Positions 39,700 through 48,107 of a stretch of 64,000 nucleotides of DNA are shown one piece after another (within the stretch, counting starts at the first letter, position 1; every line of letters starts with the position of its first letter). The stretch spans positions 1,116,001 to 1,180,000 of the forward strand of contig NZ_CP114278.1 in the NCBI RefSeq assembly GCF_027105095.1, given 5' to 3'. The DNA comes from Brevundimonas vesicularis. GTDB taxonomy: Bacteria; Pseudomonadota; Alphaproteobacteria; Caulobacterales; Caulobacteraceae. Position numbers and translations under genes: made by a program. Under the pieces are notes generated by a model. That model was not told where the DNA came from. It saw only the letters and a list, made by a program, of their open reading frames with translations, and searched no databases.

Positions 39700-40571
39700 G
39701 CCTCAGCAGCAGCCGGCGGACGCTTCCACGCGCGCCAGATCAGCCAGGCGCCGACCAGGATCATCGGGATCGACAGCATCATTCCCATGGTCAGTCCGAA
39801 CGGGAAATCCGGCATGCCGATATCCGGCTCGCGCACATTCTCCAGCGCCGCACGGCAGACGCCATAACCCACCAGGAACAGGCCGGTGATATATCCGGGC
39901 TTCTTCAGCAGGCCGAACTTCCAGATCGCAATGGAAAGGATGGAGAAGAGGACGATCCCCTCAAGACCCGCCTCATAGAGCTGGCTGGGGTGGCGGGGCG
40001 CATCGCCGGCGGGGCAGAAACCGTACATCTGTTCGATGCGGGCGTTGCAGAAGCGCACGGCCCAGGGGACGGTCGTCTCGCGGCCCCACAGCTCGCCATT
40101 GATGAAGTTGGCGAGGCGGCCGAACATCAGTCCGATCGGCACGACGGGAGCGACCAGATCGCCGAGGCGTAGCATGTCGATCTTCTGCGACCGGGCATAG
40201 AGGACGATGGCCAGGCAGACGCCCAGGAAGCCGCCGTGGAAGCTCATGCCGCCGGTCCACAGCTGGAACAGTTCGAACCGCTCGCCCAGCGTCTGGCCGG
40301 TGAACAGCTGGCCGTACATGGCCGGCTTGTAGAAGAGGGCATAGCCGAGGCGACCGCCCAGGATGATGCCCAGCACGATCCACAGCACCAGATCGTCCAG
40401 TTGCGTCGTGGTGACGGGCGGCTTGCCCGGCGCCCACAGCCGCTGGGTCTTGGCCAGGCGCGCGGCGTACCACCAGCCCAGCACGATGCCGGCGACATAG
40501 GCCAGGGCGTACCAGCGGATCGGAAGCGGTCCGAGGTGGATCAGGACCGGATCGAATTCGGGAAAGGGCAA
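39696..40571 (-). CDS. lgt: Prolipoprotein diacylglyceryl transferase Lgt
   Basis: Lgt adds diacylglycerol to the lipobox cysteine of prolipoproteins in the inner membrane. The 291-residue protein has seven hydrophobic segments and the Lgt signature GRLANFINGELWGR, plus the HGGFLG motif. The start is a TTG at 40571 with AGGAACG upstream. It is the first gene of lgt-midA-pgeF and is divergent from the ubiK-like gene. Its substrates in this window would include the lipoproteins predicted at 14866-15510 and 49523-50548. Confidence 0.95.
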   Translation of the reverse strand: MPFPEFDPVLIHLGPLPIRWYALAYVAGIVLGWWYAARLAKTQRLWAPGKPPVTTTQLDDLVLWIVLGIILGGRLGYALFYKPAMYGQLFTGQTLGERFELFQLWTGGMSFHGGFLGVCLAIVLYARSQKIDMLRLGDLVAPVVPIGLMFGRLANFINGELWGRETTVPWAVRFCNARIEQMYGFCPAGDAPRHPSQLYEAGLEGIVLFSILSIAIWKFGLLKKPGYITGLFLVGYGVCRAALENVREPDIGMPDFPFGLTMGMMLSIPMILVGAWLIWRAWKRPPAAAEA

Positions 40572-40693
40572 GGGGCGTTCCTGTGCGGGACTGTCTTTGA
40601 CAGCGGTTTAGCAAGCGTCGCCGCTGTCGTCGCCTGTGAAGACGCATCACGACGCCTTGATGGCGCCGGCGAAGCAGCAGAAAGAAAGGTTTC

Positions 40694-40713
40694 GTTCACC
40701 ATAGTCGGTGAAC
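40694..40713. promoter_or_regulatory. Palindromic operator-like site between lgt and ubiK-like
   Basis: GTTCACC-N6-GGTGAAC is a perfect inverted repeat (arms 40694-40700 and 40707-40713) in the divergent lgt/ubiK-like interval, 32 bp before the ubiK-like ATG. Outer AAGGTT and AACCTT add partial symmetry. The size and symmetry fit a dimeric regulator site; the regulator is unknown. Confidence 0.4.
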
Positions 40714-40744
40714 CTTCGTTAACGACGTTGAGGTCGGAGCCGCC

Positions 40745-41032
40745 ATGCAGACCCGCAATCCCATTCTGGACGAGTTCGCCAAGCTGACGACCGGCGCCAT
40801 GGGCCTGGCCCAGGCCGCGGGTGAAGAGGCCAAGACCGCCTGGCGCGCCCAGGCCGACCGGATCGCCGCCGAAATGGACCTGGTCCGTCGCGACGAGTTC
40901 GATGTTCTGAAGGACGAGATCGCCGCTCTGCGGGCCGAGATCGCAGAGCTGAAGGCCGCCCAAAAGCCGGCTGCAAAGCCCGTGAAGGGAACGTCCACAG
41001 ATGGAACTCAACCCGGGGACGCAGCCGGTTGA
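40745..41032 (+). CDS. ubiK: UbiK-like accessory factor (BMFP family)
   Basis: A 95-residue protein with an N-terminal amphipathic helix (PILDEFAKLTTGAMGLAQAA) and a C-terminal coiled coil (about 47-78, with LKDEIAALRAEIAELKAA), the layout of the BMFP/YqiC/UbiK family. UbiK assists late steps of ubiquinone synthesis by binding lipid and UbiJ in enterobacteria. The ATG has GGAG 5 bp upstream. The gene order lgt, ubiK-like, ybjN-like, proC is common in alphaproteobacteria. Confidence 0.75.
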   Translation: MQTRNPILDEFAKLTTGAMGLAQAAGEEAKTAWRAQADRIAAEMDLVRRDEFDVLKDEIAALRAEIAELKAAQKPAAKPVKGTSTDGTQPGDAAG

Positions 41033-41051
41033 GCCGAATCTGCGAACAGGC

Positions 41052-41078
41052 TTACCGTTCTGTTAACGCCCGCGATTC
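41052..41078 (+). promoter_or_regulatory. CtrA-like box and GANTC site before ybjN-like gene
   Basis: TTAC (41052-41055), seven bases, TTAAC (41063-41067) is one base from the CtrA consensus. A GATTC site follows at 41074-41078. Both lie in the 73 bp before the ybjN-like ATG, suggesting cell-cycle timing. Confidence 0.4.
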
Positions 41079-41105
41079 TCGCGGACGCAGCGTGAAAGAC
41101 ACTTG

Positions 41106-41609
41106 ATGGACATCGCCCGGCCCGAGGAAGTGGACGTGCCCTTCGACCCGCTTGAGGTCGTCGAGCATGTGCTCACGGCCGAGAATCTTCCGTTCGACCG
41201 CACCGACGATGGCGACCTCGCCTTTGCTCTGGCCGGCGACTGGAAGGACTATGAACTGTGGTTCGCCTGGCGTCCCGAAGGCGACTGTCTTCAGCTGTGC
41301 TGCGCGCTGGATCTGAAGGTGGCCAAGAGCCGCAAAACGGCCGCCTATGAACTGGTCGGCCTGATCAACCAGCGCACCTGGATGGGTCATTTCGAGGTCT
41401 GGGCCGAGGACGGGGAGATCGTCTTCCGCCATTCGCTGGCCTTGCCGATGGGCGAGCGCCCGACCTTGGCCCAGGCGGCGTCGATGATCGACGCGGCCAT
41501 CGAGGCTTCGGATCGCTACTACCCCGCCTTCGACTTCATGGTGCGCGGGAACAAGAAGCCGCAGGAGGCGATCGACGCCTGCCTGTTCGAGACCGTCGGC
41601 ACCGCCTGA
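41106..41609 (+). CDS. YbjN domain-containing protein
   Basis: A 167-residue cytoplasmic protein of the YbjN (type III secretion chaperone-like) superfamily. The family pattern is seen as PFDPLEVVEHVLTAENLPFDR, a beta-rich centre with WKDYELWFAWRPEGDCLQLCCALD, and a C-terminal YYPAFDFMVRGNKKPQEAI. YbjN proteins are linked to stress tolerance and motility in enterics, but the biochemical role is unknown. The ATG at 41106 is used over the TTG immediately before it. Its stop overlaps the proC start by 1 bp. Confidence 0.8.
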   Translation: MDIARPEEVDVPFDPLEVVEHVLTAENLPFDRTDDGDLAFALAGDWKDYELWFAWRPEGDCLQLCCALDLKVAKSRKTAAYELVGLINQRTWMGHFEVWAEDGEIVFRHSLALPMGERPTLAQAASMIDAAIEASDRYYPAFDFMVRGNKKPQEAIDACLFETVGTA

Positions 41610-42415
41610 TGCCAAGCGCGGAATCCGTGGCGGGGCCCGTCGTCCTGGTCGGCTGCGGCCGGCTGGGGTCCGCCATTCTGGAAGGCTGGCTGCTGACCGA
41701 GACGGTGGCGGCGTCCGACCTGATCATTCTCACCCCCTCGGAAAAGCCGGCGGCCGAGACGGCGCGGGCCAAGGGCGCGCGGATCAATCCGCCGCTGAAG
41801 GTCCTGACCGAGTCGGCGATCATCGTTCTGGCGGTTAAACCGGCGCTGTGGCGCGAGGTCATGGCTCCGCTGGCGCCGTTCCTGAATGACCGAGCCGTCA
41901 TTCTTTCGGTCATGGCGGGCGTGACGGCGCCGACCCTAGCGGAAGGCCTGGGAGGCTGGCCCATCGTGCGGGTGATGCCGACGACCGGCGTGTCGCGTGG
42001 ACGCGGCGTGGCCTCGGTCTGGTCCGCGGACCGGCGCGCCGAGGGCGTCGGGCGGGCGTTGTTCGAGCCGATGGCCGAGACGGTCGTGCTGGCCGACGAG
42101 GCGCTGATGGATGCGGCGACAGCGGTGGCCGGCTCAGGCGCGGCCTATTTCTACGCCTTCACCGAAGCGCTGGCCCGCGCCGGGGAGGCGGCGGGCCTGG
42201 ATGGGGCGACGGCGGACGTGCTGGCGCGCGCGACGCTCAGGTCGGCAGCGGACTCCATGGGCGACGATGCTCTGGAGGCGCTGATCGGGCGCATCGCCTC
42301 GCCCGGCGGCTCGACCCGCGCCGGGCTTGACGCCATGGCGAAGGACGGCCGCCTGACGGCGATGCTGGACGAGACGGTCGCGGCGGCGGTCAGACGCAAC
42401 CGCGAGATGGGCTAG
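41609..42415 (+). CDS. proC: Pyrroline-5-carboxylate reductase ProC
   Basis: ProC makes L-proline from pyrroline-5-carboxylate with NAD(P)H. The 268-residue enzyme has an N-terminal Rossmann motif VLVGCGRLGSAI at residues 12-23, the LAVKP segment, and the C-terminal signature with AVAGSGAAYFYAFTEAL and IASPGGSTRAGLDAM. It is coupled to the ybjN-like gene and converges with a small secreted-protein gene with a 4 bp overlap. Confidence 0.94.
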   Translation: MPSAESVAGPVVLVGCGRLGSAILEGWLLTETVAASDLIILTPSEKPAAETARAKGARINPPLKVLTESAIIVLAVKPALWREVMAPLAPFLNDRAVILSVMAGVTAPTLAEGLGGWPIVRVMPTTGVSRGRGVASVWSADRRAEGVGRALFEPMAETVVLADEALMDAATAVAGSGAAYFYAFTEALARAGEAAGLDGATADVLARATLRSAADSMGDDALEALIGRIASPGGSTRAGLDAMAKDGRLTAMLDETVAAAVRRNREMG

Positions 42416-42888
42416 AAGCGTCCGCGCTCGATCTGATCGCCGAAGCGCTCGAACGCGCGGTCGGCGTCACGCCAGACGCTGTAGCCCCAGACGTCGTTGA
42501 TGCTGGGCGTGAAATAGGAATAGTCCACGGGCCGCGTCACGCCGTCCGCCATCACGATCTGGCCCTTGATGGCCGCGCCGCCGATCGACACGCTGCGGAT
42601 CGGATCCAGGCCTGGCGTTTGGCGGACCTGCTCCCAGGTCGGGCGGTTCGGCTTCAGATCGACCAGGACCAGATTGGCGGTCGCGCCCGGATAACGCTGG
42701 GCCAAGGCCTTTCCGACCTCGGCCTGAAGGCCCGCGATCTGTTCGTTGACCTCGCGGTCGCCGAGCTTTTCGATCTCCCGCTGAAGCTGCGGCCCGACCG
42801 TGACGTTCACCGTCGGCGCTTGAGCCTGAGCCATGGCGGCGACGGCGAGGGTCGCGGCCAGGGGTGCAAAGAAGGCGAGTTTACGCAT
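42412..42888 (-). CDS. Hypothetical secreted protein
   Basis: A 158-residue protein with a clear Sec signal peptide (basic MRK, hydrophobic core, cleavage after AMAQAQA). The mature part has an amphipathic helix rich in E, Q and R (QLQREIEKLGDREVNEQ), then a beta-rich region with SVSIGGAAIKGQIVMADG and a conserved-looking VDYSYFTPS. I do not recognise a family. The ATG at 42888 is preferred because GGAG lies 9 bp upstream; an in-frame TTG at 42903 precedes it. It stands alone between proC (convergent) and the EnvZ-like kinase gene, 70 bp downstream of its start. Confidence 0.7.
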   Translation of the reverse strand: MRKLAFFAPLAATLAVAAMAQAQAPTVNVTVGPQLQREIEKLGDREVNEQIAGLQAEVGKALAQRYPGATANLVLVDLKPNRPTWEQVRQTPGLDPIRSVSIGGAAIKGQIVMADGVTRPVDYSYFTPSINDVWGYSVWRDADRAFERFGDQIERGRF

Positions 42889-42973
42889 CGAAGTCATCTC
42901 CAAGCCCTGTCGCCCTCAAGATGACCCTTGCAGCGCCGTTCCGCCAGACCCTGCCGACGAAAGCTTTCAAGCC

Positions 42974-44341
42974 TTAAGCGGACTCGGCGACGGTGACCGC
43001 GCCGGGGATGCGGATCGTCGCTTTCAATCCGCCCAGTTCGCTGCGATCCAAAGTGACGTCGCCGCCGTGGCCGCGCGCCACATCGCGCGCGATGGCGAGG
43101 CCCAGACCGACGCCCTTGCGGTTCTGGTTGCGAGAGTCGTCCAGGCGCGAGAAGGGCCGGAAGGCTTCGTCATACATGGCCTCGGGGATGCCGGGTCCGT
43201 CGTCCTCGACGATGATCTCCAGCCCGCCTGACGCCAGGGCGCGGGCCGACAGGCGCACATGCTCGCCGTGCGAGGCGGCGTTGCCGGCCAAGTTTACCAG
43301 GGCGCGCTTGAAGGCGAGGGGGCGAACGGAGGCTGTCAGGCCCTCGGCGACCACCACCTCGACCTCGGCGCCGGCGCGTTTTGCATCCTCGCCGGCCGCG
43401 TTAAGCAGGTCGGAAATCGAAACCGGCTTGGGCGGTTCGCCCGCTTCGCCGCGGGCGAAGTCGAGGTATTCGTCGATCATATGCTCCATCTCGTCCAGGT
43501 CGCCGCGCATGGCCGACTGGCGCTTGAACGGCGGAGCCAGCGCCAGCTCGAGACGCAGACGGGTCAGGGGCGTGCGCAGGTCGTGGCTGACCGAGGCGAG
43601 AAGGGCGGTGCGCTGATCGATGTGGCGCTGGATGCGGTCGCGCATGGCCATGAAGGCCACGGCGGCGGCGCGGACCTCGCGCGCGCCGTGCGGCTTGAAC
43701 CGAGGTACGGTCTCGCCACGTCCGAAGGCCTCGGCGGCGTCGGCCAGACGCTCGATGGCGCGGACCTGATTGCGGATGAACAGGATGGCGACGCCCATCA
43801 AAAGGACGGTCGCCACCGCCAGCCACAGGACGAAGATATGGGCCTGGGTCGCCACCGCGCGTTCGCGTGGGGCGATGATGCGCAGCACCCCTTGCGGCTC
43901 CTGCACCTGGATGTCGACGTAGGCGGGGTAGCGGGTGGTGTCGAACCAGTAGGGACGGTCCAGACGCGCATCCAGGGCCTTGTCCAGCACACGGTCCACC
44001 ACGCCGATGGCGCCGCGGCGTTCTTCCGTCGGAAGGGTGCGCCCATCCTGAAGCACGATAGACAGGGACATGGACCGTTCGGCGCGATTGGCCAGCTTGT
44101 CCAGGTTCGCCGGGCTGGGGTCGTCCTCATAGCTCTCGACGGCCCAGGCGATGTCGCCGGCCAGGCCTTCGGACAGACGCGCGGTCACCGTCTGCCAGTG
44201 GGCGTCGAAGAAGACCCAGGTCACCGCCATCTGCATGACCAGCACCGGCAGGACGATGATCAGCAGCGACCGGCCCCAGAGCGAGGTCGGCAGGCGCCGC
44301 TTCAGAAAGCGCGGCCACAGATAGGCGGGCAGAAGCCGCAT
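42974..44341 (-). CDS. EnvZ-type membrane histidine kinase
   Basis: A 455-residue sensor kinase with two transmembrane segments (about 23-45 and 170-189) enclosing a periplasmic domain of about 125 residues, then a HAMP linker (AIERLADAAEAFGRGE). The HisKA dimerisation site is SVSHDLRTPLTRLRLE (H253), followed by a HATPase domain with N-box (ALVNLAGNAASHG), G1 DDGPGIP and G2 GVGLGLAI. It is encoded 4 bp after its partner regulator, so it is a cognate pair. The layout resembles EnvZ/OmpR; the signal is unknown. Confidence 0.9.
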   Translation of the reverse strand: MRLLPAYLWPRFLKRRLPTSLWGRSLLIIVLPVLVMQMAVTWVFFDAHWQTVTARLSEGLAGDIAWAVESYEDDPSPANLDKLANRAERSMSLSIVLQDGRTLPTEERRGAIGVVDRVLDKALDARLDRPYWFDTTRYPAYVDIQVQEPQGVLRIIAPRERAVATQAHIFVLWLAVATVLLMGVAILFIRNQVRAIERLADAAEAFGRGETVPRFKPHGAREVRAAAVAFMAMRDRIQRHIDQRTALLASVSHDLRTPLTRLRLELALAPPFKRQSAMRGDLDEMEHMIDEYLDFARGEAGEPPKPVSISDLLNAAGEDAKRAGAEVEVVVAEGLTASVRPLAFKRALVNLAGNAASHGEHVRLSARALASGGLEIIVEDDGPGIPEAMYDEAFRPFSRLDDSRNQNRKGVGLGLAIARDVARGHGGDVTLDRSELGGLKATIRIPGAVTVAESA

Positions 44342-44345
44342 CGGC

Positions 44346-45083
44346 TCAGTCAGGAGCCAGCATATAGCCGACGCCGCGCACCGTCTGGAGATAGCGCGGG
44401 TTCTTGGGATCGACCTCCAGCTTGCGGCGCAGACGCGTCACCTGGACGTCCACGGCGCGGCCGGTGATGTCGGCGGTGTCCGGCGACAGGCTCATCCGCT
44501 CGACCGGGGCATGGGCATGAAGCGCCAGGGTCTTGAGCAACTGGGCCTCGGCTTCGGTCAGGCGCTGGGGCGCGCCGTCACGGCTCAGCTCCAGCCGTTC
44601 CATGTCGAAGACGGCGGTGCCCAGCTTGATCTCCTTGGGACCGATGGGCTTGCCGCCGGTGCGACGCAGGATGGCGTCGATGCGGAGCACCAGTTCGCGC
44701 GGTTCGAACGGCTTGGACATATAGTCGTCGGCGCCGCGCGACAGACCTTCGATACGGTCTTCAGGATCGCCGCGCGCGGTCAGCAGCAGGACCGGCGTCT
44801 TGGAAAGCTCGGCTTTGTTGCGGACCCAGCTGGTCAGGTCCAGGCCGCTTTCGCCCGGCATCATGACGTCCAGCACGACCAGATCGAACTCGATCAGCTC
44901 CATCATCCGCTTGGCGGCGGCCGCGTGCGCGGCGCCCGTCACGCGATAGCCTTCGCGCGCCAGGAATTCCTTCAGCAGTTCGCGGATGCGATCGTCGTCG
45001 TCGACAATCAGCAGATGGCGGCCGACGCCGGGGCCGGCGATGGGGCCTGAGCGGCCATGCGAACGCGATTCCGTCATGCTCAT
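44346..45083 (-). CDS. OmpR-family response regulator
   Basis: A 245-residue transcription factor. The receiver domain (about 24-135) has the acidic triad at D28-D30, phospho-acceptor D72 (VVLDVMMPG), and the switch K in SKPFEP. The winged-helix output domain (about 150-243) ends in YLQTVRGVGYML as in OmpR. An N-terminal extension of about 22 residues precedes the receiver. It is the first gene of the pair and divergent from ilvE. Target genes cannot be predicted. Confidence 0.92.
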   Translation of the reverse strand: MSMTESRSHGRSGPIAGPGVGRHLLIVDDDDRIRELLKEFLAREGYRVTGAAHAAAAKRMMELIEFDLVVLDVMMPGESGLDLTSWVRNKAELSKTPVLLLTARGDPEDRIEGLSRGADDYMSKPFEPRELVLRIDAILRRTGGKPIGPKEIKLGTAVFDMERLELSRDGAPQRLTEAEAQLLKTLALHAHAPVERMSLSPDTADITGRAVDVQVTRLRRKLEVDPKNPRYLQTVRGVGYMLAPD

Positions 45084-45165
45084 GCGACGTTTCCCCCGCT
45101 TGCGGCGTTGACCTGAGCGATTCGTGCGGCTCTAAGACCGTCAGTTTCGCGGGAGACGTATTTCA

Positions 45166-46044
45166 ATGGCCTTCGTTCCTTTCGACGATCGTGACGGCTT
45201 CATCTGGGTGAATGGCGATTTCGTCCCCTGGAGGGAAGCGAAAACGCACGTTCTGACCCATGCCCTTCACTATGGCTCGTCGGTCTTTGAGGGTGAGCGT
45301 ATGTACGGCGGCGAAATCTTCAAGCTGACGCAACATTCCGAGCGCCTGAAGCGGTCCGCCAACCTGCTCGATTTCGAGATACCCTACAGCGTCGCTGAAA
45401 TCGACGCCTTCTGTAAGGAAACCTGCGCCAAGAACGGTCTGACGGACTGCTATGTGCGTCCCGTCGCCTACCTCGGCCCGGAACAGACCAGCGTTTCGGC
45501 CCTGAACAACAAGGTTCACCTGGCGATCGCCGTGTGGGACTGGCCCAGCTATTTCGACCCCGAGGTCAAGGCGCGCGGCCTGCGTCTGGAATGGTCCAAG
45601 TGGCGTCGTCCCGATCCGGCGACGGCCCCGACGACAGCCAAGGCGGCGGGTCTGTACATGATCTGCACCATGTCCAAGAACGCCGCCGAGCGCCGCGGTT
45701 TCGCCGACGCCCTGATGCTGGACTGGCGCGGCTATGTCGCCGAGGCGACCGGCGCCAACGTCTTCTTCGTCAAGGACGGCGTCATCCACACGCCGAACGT
45801 CGAGCACATTCTTGACGGCATCACCCGCCAGACCGTGATCGAGATCGCCCGCGAAAAGGGCATCGAGGTCGTGGTGCGCGAGATTAAGCCGGAAGAACTG
45901 TCGGACTTCACCGAATGCTTCCTGACCGGCACCGCCGTCGAGGTGACCCCGGTCGCCGAGGTCGGCGAATACCGCTTCACCCCTGGCGCCCTGTCGCTGG
46001 ATCTGATGGATCACTACGGCAAGCTGGTGCGCGGCCAACTGTAA
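45166..46044 (+). CDS. ilvE: Branched-chain amino acid aminotransferase IlvE
   Basis: A fold-type IV PLP enzyme of 292 residues that transfers the amino group to or from branched-chain 2-oxo acids. Conserved features include the N-terminal HYGSSVFEGERMYGG, YVRPVAYLGPEQ, the lysine in APTTAKAAGLYM that is the best PLP-lysine candidate, EATGANVFFVKDG and the HILDGITRQTVIEIA signature. The ATG has GGGAGA upstream. A strong terminator follows the gene at 46068-46096. Confidence 0.93.
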   Translation: MAFVPFDDRDGFIWVNGDFVPWREAKTHVLTHALHYGSSVFEGERMYGGEIFKLTQHSERLKRSANLLDFEIPYSVAEIDAFCKETCAKNGLTDCYVRPVAYLGPEQTSVSALNNKVHLAIAVWDWPSYFDPEVKARGLRLEWSKWRRPDPATAPTTAKAAGLYMICTMSKNAAERRGFADALMLDWRGYVAEATGANVFFVKDGVIHTPNVEHILDGITRQTVIEIAREKGIEVVVREIKPEELSDFTECFLTGTAVEVTPVAEVGEYRFTPGALSLDLMDHYGKLVRGQL

Positions 46045-46067
46045 GCCGAGGCGCGACGACAGGATGA

Positions 46068-46096
46068 GGGCGGTCCCTTAAGGGGCCGCCCTTTTT
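46068..46096 (+). terminator. Rho-independent terminator after ilvE
   Basis: A 10 bp stem GGGCGGTCCC / GGGGCCGCCC with one G-T wobble and loop TTAA, followed by TTTTT, 24 bp after the ilvE stop. Confidence 0.9.
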
Positions 46097-46177
46097 CGTT
46101 TCGCTTGCCAGCCGCGTCACTTTGTCCTTGAAGCGAATACAGACCGGCAGGCGCGCCGAGTGCGGGGATCGTTTTTC

Positions 46178-47452
46178 ATGTTCAGCCTCCTGAACCTCCA
46201 GAGCCTTCTGGGTCTGGTCGTCATCGTCGCGGTTTGCTGGGCGATCTCGGAAAACCGCAAGGCGTTCCCCTGGCGGCTGACGATCGGCGCGATCCTGGTG
46301 CAGGCGGGGCTGGTGCTCGCCCTGTTCGCCATTCCGGGTTCACAGGCGGTGCTGGCGGCGGTGACGGGCGCGGTGGACGGTCTTGCGGTCGCCACGACCG
46401 AGGGGACCAAGTTCGTCTTCGGCTATCTGGCCGGCGGGGACCAACCCTATACGGTCTCGAACCAGGGCGCGCTTTTCACCTTCGCCTTTCAGGTTCTGCC
46501 GCTGATCCTGGTGATTTCCGCCCTGTCGGCCCTGCTGTGGCACTGGAAGATCCTGAAGTGGATCACCCTGGGCTTCGGCTTCCTGTTTCAGAAGACGATG
46601 GGTCTGGGCGGCGCCTCGGCCCTGGCGGTCGCGGCCAACATCTTCCTGGGCATGATCGAAAGCCCGATCGTGATCCGCGCCTATCTGGACAAGCTGACGC
46701 GGTCCGAGATCTTCCTAATGATGGTGGTGGGCCTGGCGACGGTCGCCGGTTCGACCATGGTGGCCTATGCGACGATCCTGTCGCCGGTGCTGTCGAATGC
46801 GGCGGGGCATGTGCTGGTGGCCTCGATCGTGTCGGCGCCGGCCGGCGTGCTGCTGGCGCGGATCATCATCCCCGAGAAAGAAGGGATGGGCGGCGCCGTC
46901 GCCGACTATGACTCGGCCCTGAAATACGACAGCGCCATCGACGCCATCGTCAAAGGGACGTCCGACGGCCTGATGGTGGTGCTGAACATCTCGGCCGTGC
47001 TGATCGTGTTCGTCGCCCTGGTCGCCCTGGCCAACGTCATGCTGGGCGGGTTCGTCGTGTTCGATGCGCCCCTGACCGTTGAACGGATGCTGGGATGGAT
47101 CTTCGCGCCGGTCGCCTGGCTGATCGGGGTCGAGTGGAAGGACGCCGATGTCGCCGGCTGGCTGCTGGGCGTCAAACTGACCCTGACCGAGTTCGTCGCC
47201 TTTATCGACCTGGGCAAGGTGCCGGCCGCCGAGATGACCGAGCGCACGCGGATGCTGATGACCTACGCCCTGTGCGGCTTCGCCAATATCGGCTCGGTCG
47301 GCATCACCGTGACCGGCCTGTCGGTCCTGATGCCCGAACGCCGCGAGGAGGTGCTGGGCATGGTCTGGAAGGGCCTGTTCGCCGGTTTCCTGGCCACCCT
47401 GATGACCGCGGCCATCGTCGGCGCGATGCCGGCGGCGGTGTTCGGGCTCTGA
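46178..47452 (+). CDS. NupC-family concentrative nucleoside transporter
   Basis: A 424-residue inner-membrane protein of the concentrative nucleoside transporter family (NupC/CNT), proton- or sodium-coupled. About nine hydrophobic segments are seen. Family motifs include the FAFQVLPLILVISALSALLWH stretch, SPIVIRAYLDKLTRSE and the C-terminal ALCGFANIGSVGITVTGL. The ATG at 46178 is preferred; a GTG at 46160 in frame would add six residues. It follows the ilvE terminator, so it has its own promoter. Nucleoside specificity is not decidable. Confidence 0.9.
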   Translation: MFSLLNLQSLLGLVVIVAVCWAISENRKAFPWRLTIGAILVQAGLVLALFAIPGSQAVLAAVTGAVDGLAVATTEGTKFVFGYLAGGDQPYTVSNQGALFTFAFQVLPLILVISALSALLWHWKILKWITLGFGFLFQKTMGLGGASALAVAANIFLGMIESPIVIRAYLDKLTRSEIFLMMVVGLATVAGSTMVAYATILSPVLSNAAGHVLVASIVSAPAGVLLARIIIPEKEGMGGAVADYDSALKYDSAIDAIVKGTSDGLMVVLNISAVLIVFVALVALANVMLGGFVVFDAPLTVERMLGWIFAPVAWLIGVEWKDADVAGWLLGVKLTLTEFVAFIDLGKVPAAEMTERTRMLMTYALCGFANIGSVGITVTGLSVLMPERREEVLGMVWKGLFAGFLATLMTAAIVGAMPAAVFGL

Positions 47453-47468
47453 GGCGGGCCTAGATCCG

Positions 47469-48107
47469 ATGCGCGCGCTTGCCCCGCTGGACCGTGGACT
47501 GGCGCTGCTGCTGGCGGGTCTTGCGGGCTATGTGGACAGTCTGGGCTTCCTGCAGCTTGGCGGTGTGTTCGTCTCGTTCATGAGCGGCAACTCCACGCGG
47601 CTGGCCGCCAACCTGGCCTCGGGACAGTGGCTGGCCGTCGGGCATCTGGCCGCCATTCTCGCGGTCTTCGTGCTTGGGTCGTTCCTCGGGGCCCTGATCG
47701 CTGGAGGGGAGGGCGCGCGGTCGCGCAGCCGAGTTTTATTGTTCGAAGGGCTGTTGCTGGCCTGTGCGGCCTTGGCCGGGGCGTTCGGTCTGACGCCGCT
47801 GGCCATCCTGCTGATGGTCGCGGCCATGGGGGCGGAGAATTCGGTCTTCCTGCGAAATGGAGAGGTCGGCGTCAGCCTGACCTATATGACCGGCACTCTG
47901 GTCAAGCTCGGGCAAGCCTTGGCCGCCGCTGCAACCGGGCGCGACCGTACGACCTATCGTCCCTATCTCGCCCTGTGGGCTGGATTGACGGCAGGTGCGG
48001 TTTTAGGCGCCCTGACTTACCAATGGCTGGGGTTGGCGGCGTTATGGCCGGCTGCGGGACTGGCCTTGATGCTCTCGGTGATCGCGCGCTTCAGCCGCGC
48101 GGCGTGA
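47469..48107 (+). CDS. DUF1275 (YoaK) family membrane protein
   Basis: A 212-residue membrane protein with about six hydrophobic segments. The YoaK/DUF1275 hallmarks are AGYVDSLGFLQLGGVFVSFMSGNSTRLA near the N-terminus and MGAENSVFLRNGEVGVSLTYMTGTLVKLG in the middle. The function is unknown in all members I know of. It starts 16 bp after the nupC-like gene, likely in the same transcript, and its end overlaps a convergent thioesterase gene by 17 bp. Confidence 0.85.
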   Translation: MRALAPLDRGLALLLAGLAGYVDSLGFLQLGGVFVSFMSGNSTRLAANLASGQWLAVGHLAAILAVFVLGSFLGALIAGGEGARSRSRVLLFEGLLLACAALAGAFGLTPLAILLMVAAMGAENSVFLRNGEVGVSLTYMTGTLVKLGQALAAAATGRDRTTYRPYLALWAGLTAGAVLGALTYQWLGLAALWPAAGLALMLSVIARFSRAA

